Assembly (NCBI GenBank): GCA_964247055.1
Contig: OZ176052.1
Location: 6,572,001 to 6,636,000 of the forward strand
Source of the DNA: Paragordius varius
Lineage: Eukaryota > Nematomorpha
Reading direction: 5' to 3'
DNA: 64,000 nt
Positions 1 through 12,175 of this stretch are shown here, piece by piece. Within the stretch, counting starts at the first letter, position 1; the number at the start of each line of letters is the position of its first letter. The translations under genes were made by a program, and so were the position numbers. The notes below the pieces were generated by a model. It ran no database searches and was not told the DNA's origin. It saw only the letters and a list, made by a program, of their open reading frames with translations.

Positions 1-36
1 ATTTTTCATTCATACTCAAATTTTATATTATAATAG

Positions 37-1289
37 TCCTGAAGAAGCCGAATCATTGATAATTAATAAATTGGCGTTAAAGTATAGCGGGAAAGATCTT
101 GAAGCATTGCAGGCCATAGCTTTGGCTAGTAAAAATAGATCTTTGGCTGACTTTGAAAAAGTAAGGGATTTAAATTTTTAATCATTTAATTTCCATTTAT
201 TTATTATTTAAAACGAGTGATCAATTTATCTATAATTTCAAAAATTTTAAACCAATATAATTTGGTGTTTAATATACAGGCACGTAACACATATTCCAAC
301 GAATTAATGGGCGACACCGTCATCAAAATGTTGTGTGACAATCTTTATGACAAATTACTTGAACAAAATTTGCTTCGTATCGTTGAGCCTTACAGTCGAG
401 TTCAAATAAAGCATGTTGCAAAGACTATTGAATTGCCTTTTGTATGATATATAATATACGTATTTATCACTATTATTAGGCCAGCATTCTTATTTTTACT
501 TGCAAATATTAATGTAACACCCAATAAGTCTGATAAAAAATTATAATTTCTAATTTTTTAATTTGATACAAGAGAAGATTCATATTATTATATATGTAAT
601 TTTTAAAATTGGTATTTATTGCTTAAATTTGAATTTATAAAATTCTTTTATATCAAAATATTTGCGCAGAATAAAAAATTAAATACCTATTTTATGTTTT
701 GCATGATAATATAAAGGATTTGGTGGAAAAGAAACTCTCCCAAATGATACTTGATCAAAAATTAAAAGGTATACCAATTTTTTGTCAATTTAAATTATAT
801 TTTAATTGGAATCATTGACTGAATTTATAATTTTCAGATGGTTGGGTTAGAAAAAACCTATTATAAACAGTTTTAAAATTTAATTATTTTTTGGTAATTT
901 TCTTAGATATTGGTAATTACTGTAACAAGAGCTATTATTGGCTACCTAGGCAAATTTTTCACTTAGATGTTGAGTTACATTTCGATATCATTAATGCGTT
1001 TTGTCTGCCTTTTTTATTCGATATAAATTATTTTTAAAATAATCTTTATGTGAATTTTAATATTGATAATACTTTTATTTTTACACTTAAATTTGGGATT
1101 AACAGTCCGTTAGAAATATAAAATGAAATATTTTTTATCGCAGGGATTATTGATCAAGGCGAGGGTGGCATCCTTATCGTATTTGATGAAAGTGCCCCTG
1201 ACCGTACTTTTGAAAGTGTACTCAACATTATCGATAATATGAGCAAAGTTGTTGATACATTATACACTAAATCCAAAACAATAAATTGA
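37..1289 (+). CDS. PSMD11: 26S proteasome lid subunit Rpn6/PSMD11, C-terminal part (5' end outside window)
   Basis: Last four coding exons of the non-ATPase lid subunit Rpn6, which clamps the 20S core to the lid and base of the 26S proteasome. Exons are 37-160, 280-441, 717-768 and 1144-1289, with AG/GT borders and phases that join cleanly, giving 160 aa and a TGA at 1287-1289. Family-diagnostic stretches are [12 protein letters not shown] (exon 1), [13 protein letters not shown] and [12 protein letters not shown] (exon 2, PCI domain winged helix), [14 protein letters not shown] (exon 3), and IIDQGEGG followed by [14 protein letters not shown] (exon 4). These follow the animal protein almost residue for residue, with one residue fewer before DLVEKKLSQ. 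The introns are 119, 275 and 375 nt. Bases 1-36 are the end of the upstream intron. Nothing suggests a pseudogene. Identity rests on recall of the family, not on a search. Confidence 0.95.
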
Positions 1290-1334
1290 TTGATACTTTT
1301 TTATAATATACCCACCAATTTTTGTAAATCTTTT

Positions 1335-1340
1335 AATAAA
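1335..1340 (+). promoter_or_regulatory. Likely polyadenylation signal of PSMD11
   Basis: AATAAA lies 46 nt after the PSMD11 stop codon, the usual place for a cleavage signal. The hexamer is frequent by chance in DNA this A+T rich. Confidence 0.45.
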
Positions 1341-2946
1341 TATCGAATATCTATATTTATGTTTAATCATTAAAACAGCATTTTTAATATTTGCTGGTAT
1401 TGTGATTTTATGGCAGCGTGATATCTCTCCAAAATGGTATTTAGTGATAAACAATCATCGATTGAATTTGTATTAGTAAATTTGACAATTTTTTAATGGG
1501 TAATTAATTTATATTACTATATAAGTTAACATAATGTATAACTTTTAAGCAATTATATTATATTACGCTTTATTTTGTTTGACTCTCCCATTATGGTTAT
1601 TTATAAAATTATTTTAATTATCATTATAGTTTTGAGTAGCTAGCTCAGTGACATACATGTAAACGTCCAAAATTTGGTGAAGTGCCAACATTTCTTTATT
1701 TTTATTAACCAAAAATTATTTTTCCGTAATACATGTTTTTGTCTTCATAAATAAATATTACTACATTAACACTATAAACAGGACTTGAGAGAGACATATA
1801 TAAAAGTGTGCATAACTAACAATTATGATCGATCAAAGAAGCTTTTTTGTAAAAATAAAATATCAATCATCTGGTAACAATCTAAATTATTTTTATGTTA
1901 AGTTTATATAGCTTAAAATACTTACGGCTATATGAATGAAATTTTATTTAAAAACACTGTTAACATTTGTAAATGTTTATAAGTTGTTTTATAACATGTA
2001 GTTTTAATTAGGTTGTTTTAATTGTGGTGGTCAAGTTAACCAAAAAATGTGTTTTTTGATGTGTACAAGAATAGTAAACGATTGTAATTATTAAAAATAA
2101 AATATTAGATTGTAAAAATGCGATCACATATTTTAGCCAATATCTAATAGTAAATATAAATTTGTTATATTTTGTTATTACAGAGCTAAATTGATGATTA
2201 TCGATTTTTAAATTAAGTATAGAGTCTTACAAAACATATTTTAATAACAAGGTAGTAATTGTTAATGCTTTTGGCGTAGGCAGGTGTTTAAATGATACTT
2301 AATTTAAATTTTAAAAATATTTTGTTTCAAGTTGTATTATGATTTTAAAAGCATTGTTTTCAAATTCATCCTGGCTGTGGAATATAAAGGGATACAATAT
2401 TTGGTTACATTAGCTGTCACCTCTGTCAATTTGGTTTAAAATTTGGATACACAGTTTCAACAGTAACCGTGCTTACTATATAGGATGGATGTGGCGTGTA
2501 TAATATACCGTTTTTCAGTCAAATAAACATTTTTTCAAACAACCAAATTTTTTCAAGCGAACGCAACATTTTTTCACAAATAGGAGCAATCTGTCCCAGT
2601 TTTATGAAGATGCTTCATTTCGATTAATTTTCTTGATTATCTATTCAATTTTTTATAAAATCAATATAGAAATAAAAAAAATGATAAACTCTTGAAAACA
2701 ATTTTAGAATGAGCAATAGCCTTTTTGGCGCATAAGTCATTTAATAATGTTAAATTAAAAAATCATCATCTCAGTACGTCGCCATTTTATTTCCACTATT
2801 TTATAAACATCTGTAGCATATGTAAATAATTAACTTTTCGGTAACATTTTATAAGTTAATGATATTTTGATTTCATTAGCTGTTTAGTTCAATCGGGTTT
2901 TGAGCATATCCTAATTTTAGACTTTAGATATAAGTTTATTAACATA
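1341..2946. other. A+T-rich intergenic DNA, no gene seen
   Basis: Only short chance reading frames occur here and none resembles a known protein. I see no tRNA, no clear repeat ends and no G+C-rich island. Confidence 0.6.
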
Positions 2947-3346
2947 TCGATTCAAATTGGGGTAACTAGTGACCCCAGATATTCAAATTGAAATATTAAA
3001 AAACTGCTGAAAGAGACGGTTGAATATGTCTCTATCCTAATAACATTTATAATAGCCAAATTATTAAAGAAAAAAATATCCCATATCAAACATTCGGCGC
3101 CATTTATATTTTGCAACATTTTCCGTGCTTTTCAGATTCTTAAAATTTTAGTTAGTTTCATATAATCACATCTAAAATTAATAAAAATGTAAAGAATGGT
3201 TTTTTTTGCATTATTTTAAGCCAATGCACACATGTCATGTTTGGCCAAATTTTATCTCCAGGTTTTGCAATGGTTTCGAATTATTCCATATTTTTTGAGT
3301 TTTTAATTTCCAATAGGGGGTCACCAACAACCCCAGTTTGAATCGA
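2947..3346. mobile_element. MITE with hairpin-bearing inverted ends, older member
   Basis: A 400-bp block starts TCGATTCAAATTGGGG and ends CCCCAGTTTGAATCGA, so its ends are inverted copies. Just inside each end is a second short inversion (GGGG...CCCC), making each tip a small hairpin. It has the same ends and size class as 24802-25318 and 36413-36945, but is more diverged. There is no coding capacity. The superfamily is not identified. Confidence 0.75.
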
Positions 3347-4884
3347 TTGACTGTAGATGAATGTTTTGAATCCAAGTGTTAAAGGAGTACGATGTTTGGT
3401 TTTTTAATTATAACTCTTTGAACAATAGTTCAAATACAAGTTTTAGCTCTGGGCTACAAAACTACCCCATAATGTAATCTTTTACTTAAAATGAAAAAGT
3501 CATGCAGTTTTAATATGTATTTATAAAAATGTCTAATTTGGATGAGAAAATTTGGGGTAATCCCATAAACCCATTCAAATTTTAAAGTATGAATGTAAAT
3601 CACGTTTCCAAACAAAACAGTTTGGCCCATTCAATTTCGATTTTTTCCCCGAGGTTGAGCCCTTTAATATTTGTTTATTCCACCCTCCTGAAAAAATGGT
3701 GGTTTTTGAACAATCATTTGTTTTATAGCGATTCTCCAAAATAATGCAGACCTTTTGATTTGTAATTATTTTGATTTTTTGACTCAATGGTTGAGGGGGA
3801 TAGAGACTATTTTATTGTTCTAAGTTTAGCAACCTCGTTTGATATAGCTTACGAGTGATACTGAGAAATAAATTTTAAAGGGCCAAAAGAATTTTTCTTG
3901 CCTCGAGGATTATACCATAAAATTTAAATGCTGTTTGCCACATTTTATTTATTAAAGATATATACTTCAGGGCCATAAATAAGCACTTTTAGGGCCGCAG
4001 TTTGATTACTATACCAATGGATAGAGTTAAAGGAAAGTCACACACATGTCAAAACCAGCAGTTTTTTTATAAAAAAATCTTTTAAGTTTCCACCAAATAA
4101 CATTGACCAAAATATCAAAGAAATTTTTTCCAGACTAAAATGACAAAAAGAAAGAAATAATTGTGTAGATAAGTTGTAATAAAAATTGCTAGGTCAATCG
4201 TTTTTTATTTAACAATCAAAGTAAAAAGCATCATTGATACTTAAAACACCAATTCATAAAGTCTCACTTTTTTCTCAAAGCTATAATTTGCAGAAATGTT
4301 ATTTAAATTTTTTTATTTGTATGCAAGCATATTTTAAACAAAAACCATATTTTAGTTTTTGGATATTATCAATTTAATTTGGTCAGGATATTCAGTTTTA
4401 AATTATTAAGTGGTTTGACTAATATAGCATCCTTATAATTTAAACAAAGATTACCGTAATGCCAAAAATAGAAGTATAAATATTCTGTTAATGGCATTGA
4501 AGTTTTGATTGATAAATATAATATTGAGATAATTTTAACAAACCTAACCTACTTTATACCTTACTAATTGTTTACCATATTTTTTGTTGAGCCAAATTTT
4601 TGCGACATCGTATTACCTAATGAAAACAGATTTTGTTACCAATTTTTGTAGTTAACCAGTAAAAGGTGTAGCGAATAGAGATCCCTGGCAGAGATGGCAT
4701 TCTCTGCCCACCTGTAAGGGTGCTTCAGAGCGGGGAGATACATCGGAGTTTGGGTCCAATGTTAGTATCTAAAAACATAAATAAATGTCTTTGTCATAGA
4801 TGTTTTTAACACTCTTTTGGGTTAATTTTATATCCCAGAGTGATTTCGAATTCGAATGTCTTAAAAGGTATTTATTGGGGTGAG
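3347..4884. other. Intergenic DNA with repeat debris and a small G+C pocket
   Basis: No gene is seen. A CTGGG...CCCC hairpin near 3450-3475 resembles the MITE tips of 16293-16746. A 90-bp pocket at 4670-4760 is clearly richer in G+C than its surroundings and contains a hairpin with GGCAGAGA/TCTCTGCC arms (near 4687-4710). I could not match it to a tRNA, snRNA or LINE tail. Confidence 0.5.
3853..4013. mobile_element. Degraded hAT mini-element
   Basis: The left end reads GAGTGATACTGAG followed by AAAGGGCC. The right end reads AGGGCCGCAGTTTGATTACTAT. Both are decayed versions of the CAGTGGTAC...GTACCACTG ends and the internal GGGCCGC motif of the sharp copy at 31995-32168. No target duplication survives. 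Confidence 0.5.
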
Positions 4885-5217
4885 TTAAAAAAATTTGCTT
4901 ACTTTAGCCTTATGCGTAGAATACAAAAAAATGTGGCCAAAGTTGGATAGTTTGGTGCGGATGGACATTCCGAGCAATGACATGTCGGGATTGATTTTGC
5001 TCAAAATTGCATTGTTAGTAATTTTATCCGTCCAATTTATTTGTAAAAGTTTTCTCCACATCCACATTTCAAAGGAGTTAATTATCCGTGTGTCGGATTT
5101 TTTAAAGTCCAGCCTTCACACCCGTAGAGGAAAGTTGGAAAAACGATGGCATTTGCAAGTCGATTCGTTTTATTCGAAAAATGTAAAAAAATCCTTATCT
5201 CAAACTTTTTAGCAGCC
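4885..5217 (-). mobile_element. LINE (non-LTR retrotransposon) ORF2 C-terminal fragment, broken
   Basis: Read on the minus strand, 5217 to about 5110 gives NAIVFPTFLYGCEGWTLK. After one shift of frame the sequence continues FEMWMWRKLLQINWTDK and ITNNAILSKI, then FGHIF. This order (LYGCE-WTL, FEMW-WRR, WTDKxTN, GH) is the familiar segment after the reverse-transcriptase domain in RTE/CR1-like LINE ORF2 proteins. Only about 110 residues remain, with at least one frameshift, and no endonuclease or catalytic YADD box is present. It is a dead 5'-truncated relic. The clade cannot be fixed from so little. Confidence 0.75.
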
Positions 5218-5403
5218 ATTTTTTTCTTTAAATTTTTTTAGTCGCTGATCCAATGGACAAAAAATATATAATATGTTTAAGAAATGTGATTAATTTATCT
5301 TAAGTTAACTTTCTGGCTGCGTGTTACCAGCAAAAACTTGACATTTATGATTTCAAGATCAACTGTTTAGTTCAATCGTGTTTTCGCATTTTAGACTCTA
5401 GCA

Positions 5404-5678
5404 CAGGGCTGTCCAGCACGCGCTTCAAAATTTTTTGCAGCCCGCGAGAAATTTAAAATTTAAAAATCTAAGTAATATTGATGCTCAACATATTTTCTGA
5501 ATAACTTTTTTCTAAATTCCTGCAATCGAGCAAAATCTGAAAAAAAATTAAGCTTTTATAGTCCAAGCTTCAAGATCTAATAAAATATTTGTTAAAGCCC
5601 ATATATGTTGCGAATGCGGCCCGTAGGATTTTTTATCAAAAATGCGGCCCGCACGTTAATTTGTTTTAAACATCCCAG
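5404..5678. mobile_element. Non-autonomous hAT element with 8-bp target duplication
   Basis: The 275-bp element begins CAGGGCTGTCCAGCACG and ends in the inverted form CATCCCAG. It is flanked by CTCTAGCA (5396-5403) and CTCTAGAA (5679-5686), an 8-bp duplication with 7 of 8 bases equal. It has internal GCGGCCCG boxes typical of hAT sub-terminal repeats. No transposase remains. An 8-bp duplication plus a CAGxG end is the hAT hallmark. Confidence 0.8.
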
Positions 5679-5686
5679 CTCTAGAA

Positions 5687-8600
5687 GCTACAAAACTTTA
5701 AAAAATATAAGCCTTTTTATCTTACAAGAGAACAATGTTTGATAATTAAATTTCTACAAAAACAACTTATCATAAGATGTTATTCTTTCTTCTAACCTTA
5801 TTGTTTTCTACGCAAATTTCAACTAAAACTCTCATGTCCGAAAATGCTACAGTCTTTTATTATTTGTAACCGCTCTACTTATAATATTTACTCAATCACA
5901 TTTTTACCATATGAGATTTTCGATGTCACACGTCCTTAACTTTTTTAAAAAATTTACTTTTGTTTATCTATTCTTTAACAAAAAATTTTCCAACTTTTAA
6001 CAATATTGTTACAATACTGCCAAATCAAAGTATATAAGATTGTAATAGTATCAAAAAACTTATATATTATTGGGTTTATTATCCATATTGATCCAATTTT
6101 GTAACAATTTATGAGTATTTATTCAAACTTTTAAATTTGATAATTAATAAGCCATCTCTTTTTTTAATATTATTATAATAGCACATTTTCAAAATAGTCG
6201 GGTGCTCTAATAACGGGTTATTCGTAGAAATATTTTTATTTAAAAAAAGAACATGTATAATATCAATCGTACTTGTATATGAAATCAACCAGGAAAAAAT
6301 GTAAATAAATAGTCAAATACTTTAGTTTTTTTTTTAAAAATAATTAAACGTCTTCTTATGTATAAAGTTAATTACACTATGGCCAGAATGAAGTGATGAT
6401 TAATTTTAAACATAAATTCATCCTTAAAATGGGTTAATTTTGTAAAAACCTTCATATTATATGGTTAATAATTTTAATATAAAAATAAATTTTAAATATT
6501 AGGCGGGCTTCTTAAATCTAACTTGGACCTATTATAAATACCTCGCCGAAAAACTCTCAAGATGAATTGTTAATGTTGAACATAAGGTAATTAACAGTAT
6601 TGACACAGACCGATATTTTTTTTTATAATATAGATTGAATAATTTTTTTAATTATAAATAACACTGTTTGTGCTCAATTTAACATCTTCCCAAGATTTAT
6701 GTAATCTTTATTGTATATTGTGTAATACTAGCCTCAAAAATATATATAACTATCTTGCTTCTTTGAGGTTCTTTAACACTTAAATCAATCTTTTGGATAG
6801 TACAATATTATTGTTTTTTAATAATAATAACCGATCTCATCATATTTACAGCAATTCAATTATATTGAAGGTTAATATAAAATTCAATTTAAAGCTATTT
6901 GATAGTGTTAGTAACATCTCAAATCGTTTTTTGGATTGATATTATAAATAGAACTTAATCGCATAGATTTGAATCATATTATAATATATATATTGGTTGG
7001 ACAAACTCTAGTTTTTTTAAGTAAATTTTAATTACAGTTGGAATTCAAATTATAAATACAAAACATAAAAACTTAAGACACTTTTCAAAGTCTATAACCA
7101 TAGTTTTTATCACTAATCTTTTTTAATTTTCTTTTGCTTGTCAAAATAAACAAATAAGATGTAAATTGTCATTTAGATTTAGAAAAAATAAGGATAAAAA
7201 AGTATGGTTAACTGATTTGCTTTTAGAAAAATTGTATATTTTTTGTTAATTTTTATATATTTTTTGATTAAATTTGCTCACTTCCCGATTATGAAACCGC
7301 TATAGGCCTCCCACAGAATTTATTGTTCCACATTTTAATTACTCCGCACCTTAATATTAGAATGATGTTCATTAAAGAAAAATAAATACTATTTAGATTT
7401 CTTTTGTTTAACACTATTTTACCTTAATAAACATTTTTAAACTAATTTTGAACCAGAAAAGCTTTAAAAGCTTACCAAAATTACTTGGCAATGTTAAAAT
7501 TTATAAATCTATGAATTGATATTATTATATTCATTGAAAATTGCGTCTAGGTAAAATTTATTATAAATCAGTTTATTTACACTTTGTAAAGCCCATTTTT
7601 CATTTAATTTTCTGATGTAAAAACACTCTCAAAATAACAACCCGTAAAATGTTAACTAAAACTCTATGGATAAAACGTTTTAATTTTTGCTTGCTTCAAT
7701 ATTGAACTTAAAAAATGAATATGCCTACCAAATATGTCAAATATTCTAATAATAACAGCATATGAATCAAAGTCAAGGACGAAAATATAGATATTTTTAA
7801 TTGTGTTCTTTAGACAACGGTTTTAAAAAATTGAAATTTGTTATTGCGAAAAATAAGTAATCGGCTTAGGGACAACCAATCTTATTTTGTAAAATAATTA
7901 TTTGATCATATATGTACATAACTTTATAATAGCGCATTTTCATTAACTATAAATTTTGAAACCATAGGTGATCTATCATTTATTAATCGATAGTTTAAGG
8001 TGTCAACAAACGAAATGCGTTAATAACATGAAGCAATTTTGAGTAAAAATTCAAATAAATTATATGTTTTTTTAGTACATCGACCCCTATTATTTTTTGA
8101 ATTAAAAATAATGTATATAAAGTTCAAACTTTTTAAAACATAAATTATCGCCATATATTCAAAAATAATTGCCTATATTAATGAAGAGTGTGTGGGTGCA
8201 TTTTACATGATTATTAATATATTTATTTTTGAGTACGTAATCTAAATGTAGCCTAAACAAGGATTATAACTAAAAGTAAATATTGATGCATTAAAGAGAA
8301 TTTTTATTGGTTTAACAGGTCTTTTAATTATAAAAGTCAATAAAAATTCTATGCAATAATATCGAAAACATATAATAATATGTATCTTTACTGTTTATAA
8401 ATTAATGTATTCTCTAGAGAAATCACTAAATACGAGTATTTTGTTCCATTTGGGTTCTGTTACTTAATGCAAGAGGGATTAATTTATAAATACAATTGGT
8501 CTTTCTTCATTATTTGGCAACTTAAGAAATAATAGATTAAAACTAATTGGCTCCCCCAGCAAACCTTTAATACTAAATTACAACAAATGTATAAATTTAA

Positions 8601-11600
8601 AAACACTGCCCATACATTTATAATTACATGCTTCGTTGGCTTCGTTCGTTGATTTATTAATTTAGTAAATTACTATGTAGATGAATTTGGAAATTAAATT
8701 TTTTCAATAATAAAGAAGTACAATGAATATGGCCTAATTTTTTAATATTTTATCTAATATAAGCAATATGCTGGAGTGTAATGCTATAATTGTCAATGAA
8801 ATATTACATGGATATAATAAGTAGCGAAATTTTTTTTATATCCCAGTTTTAAACAAGACCTAATACTCATATGTATCTTGGTACGTTATCATTTCCTAAG
8901 AGAATCCGTAAAATTAGTCTAGGCAATTTTAAGAAGCAAGGAAAAAGGATGGGAATAGAATAGACATCAAAAAGGTATAAAAATACTCAATAATTTCCTA
9001 AATAGTAAAATTTGTAAAGATTTTTCGGTTTTTGCTAAATCTTAATAGGTTGAAATCATATCCACAACTTCGGTAAAATTTATAATTTTAAAATATTTGT
9101 AAAAGGTTTGGATATACCCGACTTTCGATGAAAACTAATTTAAATATTTCCTAGTTTAAGTCCAGTTATGGTAATTTCAGTCTGAATGCACCCAACATAT
9201 TTGACAAATATTTCAAAATATCATTTTAAAACCCGTTTATTTAAAAATCTAACATATATACATCACAAATTTTATCATGGTGTTAGGGTTGGGGATTAAA
9301 AAGTCATCAATAAAAGAAAGACAAAAGACTCTTTTGTATAATATTGGAGATACATTAGATATTTGAATTTTAATTTAAAGAGGATTATGAGGAATACTTG
9401 TTTTTGTGGTTTTTAGACACACTCATGTGGAAAGAGTGCATCTTGGTGCTTAGATTAAGCCTATACATTATACCTAAAATAGATCAACCTCGAACTAAAA
9501 TTCAAAGCTTCGTGGAGTAAGGGCCAATGCTGATAGCGTGGTCCCTAATAATAACTTTTATATATCTAACACTTTTGGATAATAAGTTTCTTATGTTATT
9601 TTATCTGACTCCTCAGTTTTTTTCGGATAAAGACTGTCCGAAAGTATTAATATTTTGAAAACTATTTAATCTAAATTTGACACACTTTGTTGCATATAGT
9701 TAATACATAAATTTTAAAGAGTGCGCCTTAATATGTACTAGTGGTGACTTAATTATTCCCCGCCCGTTAAGTGACATGCACGCTAATAACTCTATTTCTT
9801 TAAAAGTTGGTTAGCCCTCAAATATTCTTGACAATAAATTTAAACTTTAGGAGTAAAAATATTTAACAATATCATCTAAATTTATACATACGTCAGTATG
9901 AAGGACGTCCACAATAATCTTTGACGTATGCTCATGAATATGCGCATATTTGAATATATAATATTGTTTAAAAATAATTTTATATTTCATCGACAAATTT
10001 AATATGTAATACGTCAGTTGTCACATTTTTATTCATAAAAACCCCTAAATCACGTATCATCCTTTTTCCATAAATATACATAATTTACCTGATTATCAAT
10101 ATGACCTTTTATAAAAATGCATATATATGTTAAAATTAAAATATTTTAAATAAAGTTGCTAAATAAACGACTAATTTGTATCTTTGGCGAAATTCTTAAT
10201 ACTAGTCACAAAATCAATTCATATCACCATTGCCACTAACTTTTAGTTACTACGTTATGTATCAGCATGGAAAATTATTTTTATTCATTTTGATATATAT
10301 TTATTACTCAAATTATATAATTGGCATATAATTTATAGGGTCATAAAAGGGCTAACATAATAGAAATCATTGTCTGAAAGTATAAAATTAAAAAAATATT
10401 TAAGCTGTATTAAATAGGGTATAGTATCAAAATTAACAGGTAATGGTCAAATTTGGTAAAGGCTTACCAAAACGGTTCCAATCAAATTCATCTTATCTAG
10501 TGGTTTATAGAAATAAAGAATTTTGCCAAAATAATGCGAAACGAAAACTATTTGACCAAAATAATTTTAGTTCCGCCTGTTCCACTATTTTTATAAAAAA
10601 AATCAATTTGTTAACAATAATTGATGACATGAAATCTAGATTTGATTTTATTTTTTAGAATTTGCATATGGGCCTCCCTTTGTTTAATATATTCTATCTA
10701 TGTTATTTTGATTAATTTCAGCGTTCAAATTATCACATTATAAAGATATAATTTACAGCACCTTAATGACTCAAATCAAATAGTTGAATATAATTTGAAC
10801 AATTTCTTGAAGTGATTTCTGTTTAATACATAAAAAATACTGAAATTTAATGTTCAAAATAGGAAATTAAAAATAAGGTGCGTAACATATGCATAAATGG
10901 AAAAATCTCATGCATGCCAAAAGAAGTGTAAATTAAATACTCTTTCCAAATAAATACATGAACAATAGCTCTTACTGTATATATTACAATCATATCTTTA
11001 AGTAAAATAGCATATTTTATAAATTAAATAAATTCCTAATTAACACCGAAAGAATTTGGGCCATAACAATTTAAAAATTTGCAAAATAATGAGATAAATT
11101 AATCTTAAAATTTATTGCTTACTTTCTCTTGCATAATTTACAAATAACATTATGATGGCACAATCGAATTATTATTTAAAAAACTTTTATCATATTTTGA
11201 TGTCGAGCAACTATCACCTAAGAATTTAAACTTAGGGCATTTCCGCATTTAAACTTACGTTTGGTTATGGAAAAATAACCGAAATTCGTTACTTACATAT
11301 AGAGACACATACCATGAAGAAAAAGAATATATAAAAAAAGTGGTCAGGCCTATCTTATATTATAAAAGAAATTAAACTAAAGTAGCGAGGTCGTTAAAAG
11401 TTTGAAGGGAGATCGAAATGAATAAATCCAATCAAATTCTACTATTGTATACTAATTTTATATAATTGGAAGTTTGCTAAATATTTTAGAGCTTATTTTA
11501 ATAAAGTTTAATTTATCTTAAGAACATAATTTCAGGAAAAAACGCTAAGTTACTCTTTTAAAATATTATTTATTAGTAAATCTTAGATAATATGTAGAAT

Positions 11601-12085
11601 ATTAAAAATGATATGAATTTTAATCATCCAATATAAATGAAATAATTAAATGATAAATGTTTAAAAAAACTCCCACGTTTTTTTCCAAATAAAAATGAAA
11701 TGGTCCCTTCCTCTCTATAAAAAAATAAAAACAAGCATTAGCCACTTGTTAATTATTAATATTATATATAATTTTGTACATATAAATCAATATTCATAGA
11801 GGCAAAAGTGGAAATATACATTGTATGTTATTATTATTCTAGTTTTCGAATAATGTTTATAAATAACGATAATTCCTATATAATAATGGATGGAAAAGAT
11901 AAGATTAATTCCAACAAGTGCCTCCTTGTACTTTATTTTGTGTTGATTAAATGACATAAAATGTAACATTTATTTTGTACAATATCCTTAATGTCTTTAT
12001 TATAGGAAAAAATGCGAAGCTTAACTGCAAAATATTCCTCTGGAAAACATAAATTTATACTTCTTATAAGGGTGTCATATAACAT
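5687..12085. other. 6.4 kb of A+T-rich intergenic DNA without recognised genes
   Basis: No reading frame here resembles a known protein. The longest (10443-10658, plus strand) has the composition of translated A+T-rich noise. Three TACGTCA/TGACGTA motifs lie at 9889-9895, 9922-9928 and 10010-10016, upstream of the GPCR gene. I see no tRNA, long tandem repeat or element end. Confidence 0.55.
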
Positions 12086-12175
12086 TAAATTGCTATCACA
12101 TCCATACATTTTAAACTCTATACGCTATTTTCAAAAAGTTTATGTAATGAAGTGATCAATCGCAGTTGTTCTTTA

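Noticed and set aside
4895-5212. Plus-strand reading frame of 105 codons
   Set aside because: It is the antisense of the LINE fragment, whose minus-strand translation carries clear reverse-transcriptase-tail motifs.
10443-10658. Plus-strand frame of 71 codons
   Set aside because: Lys/Asn/Phe-rich composition expected from A+T-rich noise. No splice partners or homology recognised.
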